Source: Chromatium okenii
Lineage (GTDB): Bacteria; Pseudomonadota; Gammaproteobacteria; Chromatiales; Chromatiaceae
Assembly: GCF_002958735.1 (NCBI RefSeq)
Contig: NZ_PPGH01000037.1
Span: forward strand, 434,001-498,000
DNA length: 64,000 bases
Direction of reading: 5' to 3'
How positions within the stretch are numbered: the first letter of the stretch is position 1; each line of letters starts with the position of its first letter. Below, in pieces: positions 61,172 through 64,000 of this stretch. Below the pieces are notes generated by a model. It was given only the letters and a program-made list of their open reading frames with translations. It was not told where the DNA came from and ran no database searches. Both the position numbers and the translations under genes were made by a program.

Positions 61172-63502
61172 GTGCAACCGATAGCTCAGATTTTTTGCAG
61201 CAAGACCAAACAGTTATTGCTGCTATTGATCGTTATCACCGCGTTACCACAATTTGCTGCTGCCGCAGTATTCCAGATTGCTGATATTCGCGTTGAAGGA
61301 TTACAGCGTATTGCGCCCGGCACGGTGTTTAATTATCTCCCTATACAAGTTGGCGATACCGTTGCGGAAGATGTCACTGGTGGCATTATTCGGGCGCTGT
61401 ATAAAACCGGATTCTTTGATGATGTGCGGGTTGAGCGTGACGGAAATGTTTTGGTGTTATGGGTGCGCGAGCGTCCGGCAATTGCAGAAATTAAAATCGT
61501 TGGCAATAAGGACATTGAAACCGAGGCACTCAATACTGCATTAGCGGATATTGGTCTTAAAGAAGGTCGTGTATTCAATCGCTCGGTGCTGGATCGCATT
61601 GAGCAGGAATTAGAACGGCAGTATTTCGCACGCGGCAAATATGGCGTTCTCATTCAATCCACCATATCACCACTAGAACGCAATCGTGTGTCAATTCACA
61701 TTGATGTCATTGAAGGTTTAACTGCCCGCATTAAACAGATCAATATCATCGGCAACCAAGCCTTTACCACTGAAGAACTCAGCAAAAAATTCAAACTTGG
61801 CATCACACGCTGGAACTCTTTTTATTCAAAAAATGATCAGTATTCAAAACAAAAACTGGCTGGCGATTTAGAAACACTGCGGTCGTTTTATTTAGATCGC
61901 GGTTATATTAAATTTGACATTAAATCAACGCAGGTTTCTATCAGTGCTGATAAAAAAGAAATCTACATTGCAATTGTGATTGACGAAGGTCAAGCATTTA
62001 CCATCAGCGATATTAAACTTGCTGGTGATCCTTCAGTTCCCGCTGAACGCTTATTCCCGTTAATTCAACTCAAACGCGGCGATTTTTTTTCGCGTAAAGC
62101 AACTACCGAAAGCGCCGAACGTATTTCTGGTTTACTCGGCGACGAGGGCTATGCTTTTGCGAATGTGAATACAGTTCCTGAAATTAACGAAGCGGCACAT
62201 CAGGTTGCTGTGACCTTTTTTGTTGATTCCGGCAAGCGCGTTTATGTGCGCCGTTTGAATATGAAAGGTAATACACGCACCCGCGATGAAGTGCTGCGCC
62301 GTGAAATGCGCCAATTGGAAACAGCATGGTTTTCAGCAGATTTAGTACGCAAATCCCGCGAACGTCTGCAACGTCTTGGTTATTTTGAAGATGTTGCTAT
62401 TGCGACTCCAGCAGTACCCGGATCAGCAGATCAAGTTGATATTGATGTCACCGTTAAAGAAAAACCGGCGGGTAATCTTGCTGCTGGCATTGGCTTCTCG
62501 CAATCGCAGGGTATTTTGCTGAATGCGAGTATTACTCAGAACAATTTTCTGGGAACCGGCAAACGAGTTGCAATGGCGTTTAATACCAGCTCCTCAACCA
62601 GTCTTTATCAGATTGGTTATACCAATCCATATTATACGATTGATGGAATTAGTCGCGGATTCAACGCATCTTATAGAGAAACAGATTTTAGCAAGTTGAT
62701 TGGCGCAAATTATTCGTCAAATGTGGGAACAACCGAAATGAATTTTGGATTGCCCATTGCAGATAATAGTCGTGCTGGACTAGGTTTTCGCTATCAATAT
62801 ACGGATTTTACTGCTGGTGATTCGAGTATTGCCGAACAATTTGTTTTAGATAATGGACGGCGGTTTAGCGATTATTTAATATCAGCAAGTTATTCAAACG
62901 ACACTCGTGACACCGCTATTTTTCCCACGAAAGGCGGATTAAGAACGCTTGCTGCTGAAATAGCAGTGCCCGGAAGTGCGCTACAATACTACAAAGTTAA
63001 CTATCAAGAACAACGCTATGTTGCATTAACGTCGCGGTTTATTTTTTCATTGACCGGAAATTTCGCTTATGGCGATGGTTACGGTGAAACCACCAATTTA
63101 CCGTTCTTTGAAAACTATTATGCCGGTGGTCCACGTTCTGTTCGTGGTTGGGTCGCTAATTCAATTGGACCCCGCGAGATTCAAACTGATGACCCTATTG
63201 GTGGCAATTTAAAAATGTCTGGTAGCTTTGAATTATTTGCACCAGCACCCGTCGGTGGTGAGTTTGAAAAATCAGTACGATTAGGAGCCTTTTTAGATTT
63301 CGGCTCCGTGTGGGCAATGGAAGATTCCCGTTTATTAACAAATACTGGATTTAATTTCAGTGATTTGCGTTACTCAACGGGAATGTCATTCACTTGGCTC
63401 TCACCTGTGGGAGCACTTTCCATTAGCCTTGCATATCCACTCAATGAAAAAGATGGCGATGATACACAAGTATTCCAATTTGGATTTGGTCAAACCTTTT
63501 GA
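61172..63502 (+). CDS. bamA: Outer membrane protein assembly factor BamA
   Basis: The central Omp85 pore of the barrel-assembly machine. 776 residues from GTG 61172, which has GAGGA seven bases upstream; the longer TTG frame would put extra residues before the signal peptide. The signal peptide is [17 protein letters not shown]. Five POTRA domains follow (about 25-420; [39 protein letters not shown]). The C-terminal 16-strand barrel has the loop-6 region GGPRSVRGW (a W in place of the usual F/Y) and a terminal Phe (FGFGQTF) serving as its own assembly signal. Confidence 0.97.
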   Translation: MQPIAQIFCSKTKQLLLLLIVITALPQFAAAAVFQIADIRVEGLQRIAPGTVFNYLPIQVGDTVAEDVTGGIIRALYKTGFFDDVRVERDGNVLVLWVRERPAIAEIKIVGNKDIETEALNTALADIGLKEGRVFNRSVLDRIEQELERQYFARGKYGVLIQSTISPLERNRVSIHIDVIEGLTARIKQINIIGNQAFTTEELSKKFKLGITRWNSFYSKNDQYSKQKLAGDLETLRSFYLDRGYIKFDIKSTQVSISADKKEIYIAIVIDEGQAFTISDIKLAGDPSVPAERLFPLIQLKRGDFFSRKATTESAERISGLLGDEGYAFANVNTVPEINEAAHQVAVTFFVDSGKRVYVRRLNMKGNTRTRDEVLRREMRQLETAWFSADLVRKSRERLQRLGYFEDVAIATPAVPGSADQVDIDVTVKEKPAGNLAAGIGFSQSQGILLNASITQNNFLGTGKRVAMAFNTSSSTSLYQIGYTNPYYTIDGISRGFNASYRETDFSKLIGANYSSNVGTTEMNFGLPIADNSRAGLGFRYQYTDFTAGDSSIAEQFVLDNGRRFSDYLISASYSNDTRDTAIFPTKGGLRTLAAEIAVPGSALQYYKVNYQEQRYVALTSRFIFSLTGNFAYGDGYGETTNLPFFENYYAGGPRSVRGWVANSIGPREIQTDDPIGGNLKMSGSFELFAPAPVGGEFEKSVRLGAFLDFGSVWAMEDSRLLTNTGFNFSDLRYSTGMSFTWLSPVGALSISLAYPLNEKDGDDTQVFQFGFGQTF

Positions 63503-63520
63503 ATAATATGAGGTTAAATA

Positions 63521-64000
63521 TGATCAAAACGCTGATTATCTCTGGTCTGTTATTGTGTGCGTTACTCGGTCAACGCGCAACGCTTGCTGCTGATTATCGT
63601 ATTGCAGTAGTTAATCCGAATCGTGTCGTTGAACAATCACCACAGTATGAAGCGGCGCGTGATGCTTTACAGCATGAAGTTGAGGATCGAGAGCGTGGTT
63701 TACGCAATCAACAAGAGCAAATTGCATCACTACAAAAGAAATTGGAACATGACGGCGCGTTAATGAGTGAAAGTGAAATTCAGCGATTGCAAAATGATAT
63801 TCGTAGCCGTACCCGTAAACTTAAATATGCCCGCGATGAATTTCAAGAAGATTTTGCACTGCGCCAAAATGAGTTGCGTACTAAACTTGGTCGGCAGGTC
63901 AACGAAGTTGTTGTTGAATTAGCAAAAGAACAAAAGTTTGATTTAATCCTCAGTGAAGGATTAGTTTATTCTAATCCGCGTATTGATATTTCTGATCTTG
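63521..64000 (+). CDS. skp: Periplasmic chaperone Skp/OmpH (3' end cut by window)
   Basis: A trimeric periplasmic holdase that delivers outer-membrane proteins to BamA. 160 residues visible, truncated by the window end. The signal peptide is TLIISGLLLCALLGQRATLAA, then YRIAVVNPNRVVEQSPQYEAA and a long charged coiled-coil arm (about residues 50-125), with LAKEQKFDLILSEG returning to the body. GAGG lies upstream of ATG 63521. lpxD or fabZ would be expected next. Confidence 0.93.

Overview
The window looks like chromosome of a gammaproteobacterium that makes bacteriochlorophyll, most likely a purple sulfur bacterium (Chromatiaceae). Three things support this. The order map-glnD diverging from rpsB-tsf-pyrH-frr-uppS-cdsA-dxr-rseP-bamA-skp is the classical gammaproteobacterial one. 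zapD and yacG are present. A Mg-chelatase pair (bchI, bchD) sits beside a ferredoxin-type 8-vinyl reductase (bciB). Base composition is intermediate rather than GC-rich, so a Chromatium/Thiospirillum-like genus would fit better than the high-GC genera, but the genus is inference.

Layout. 0-5.4 kb: housekeeping genes (ispA, folE2, an alpha/beta hydrolase, cysZ, glmS) with a short palindromic repeat (core GGTTGGGTTGAC) at several gene ends. 5.4-16.6 kb: an AT-rich surface-polysaccharide island with three glycosyltransferases, three SAM methyltransferases, a flippase and an O-ligase of the exosortase-A-associated type. It is studded with an intact IS481-family element nested in a decayed IS630 element, plus an IS630 copy with a one-base frameshift. 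16.6-26.2 kb: a PLP enzyme, a 1968-residue hybrid histidine kinase (about six PAS domains, HisKA/HATPase, two receiver domains, HPt), a second near-identical IS630 copy, a lone receiver protein and a REC-HD-GYP protein. The IS copy appears to split what was one signalling operon. 26.3-28.7 kb: lpxK-kdsB converging on ribE. 28.9-36.8 kb: bciB, bchI-bchD and a roughly 1150-residue membrane protein of unknown function. 37-43.4 kb: guaB carrying an in-frame intein, a SHOCT-like protein, a SWIM zinc-finger protein and zapD. 43.4-49.9 kb: a patatin with an outer-membrane barrel, yacG, a 1130-residue transglutaminase/DUF2126 protein and a bacteriohemerythrin. 50-64 kb: glnD-map, then the ribosomal/isoprenoid/outer-membrane biogenesis operon, running off the end inside skp.

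Two features stand out. (1) GuaB is interrupted by a 356-residue intein with homing-endonuclease motifs, inserted in the catalytic loop two residues before the active-site Cys. (2) A 100-150 bp GC-rich palindromic repeat (ends AATCCCCCC / GGGGGGATT) occurs five times. Twice it lies in frame inside the histidine kinase and once in frame near the start of CdsA. Once it lies between rpsB and tsf, and once it supplies or overlaps the stop codons of two convergent genes.

Caution on sequence quality: between about 28.0 and 54.8 kb many genes, including indispensable ones (rpsB, tsf, map, kdsB), carry single-base frameshifts that are repaired by adding back one base. Almost all look like deletions, so they are more likely consensus errors than real gene loss. 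I give restored gene boundaries and say so in each entry. I saw no tRNA, rRNA or CRISPR array.
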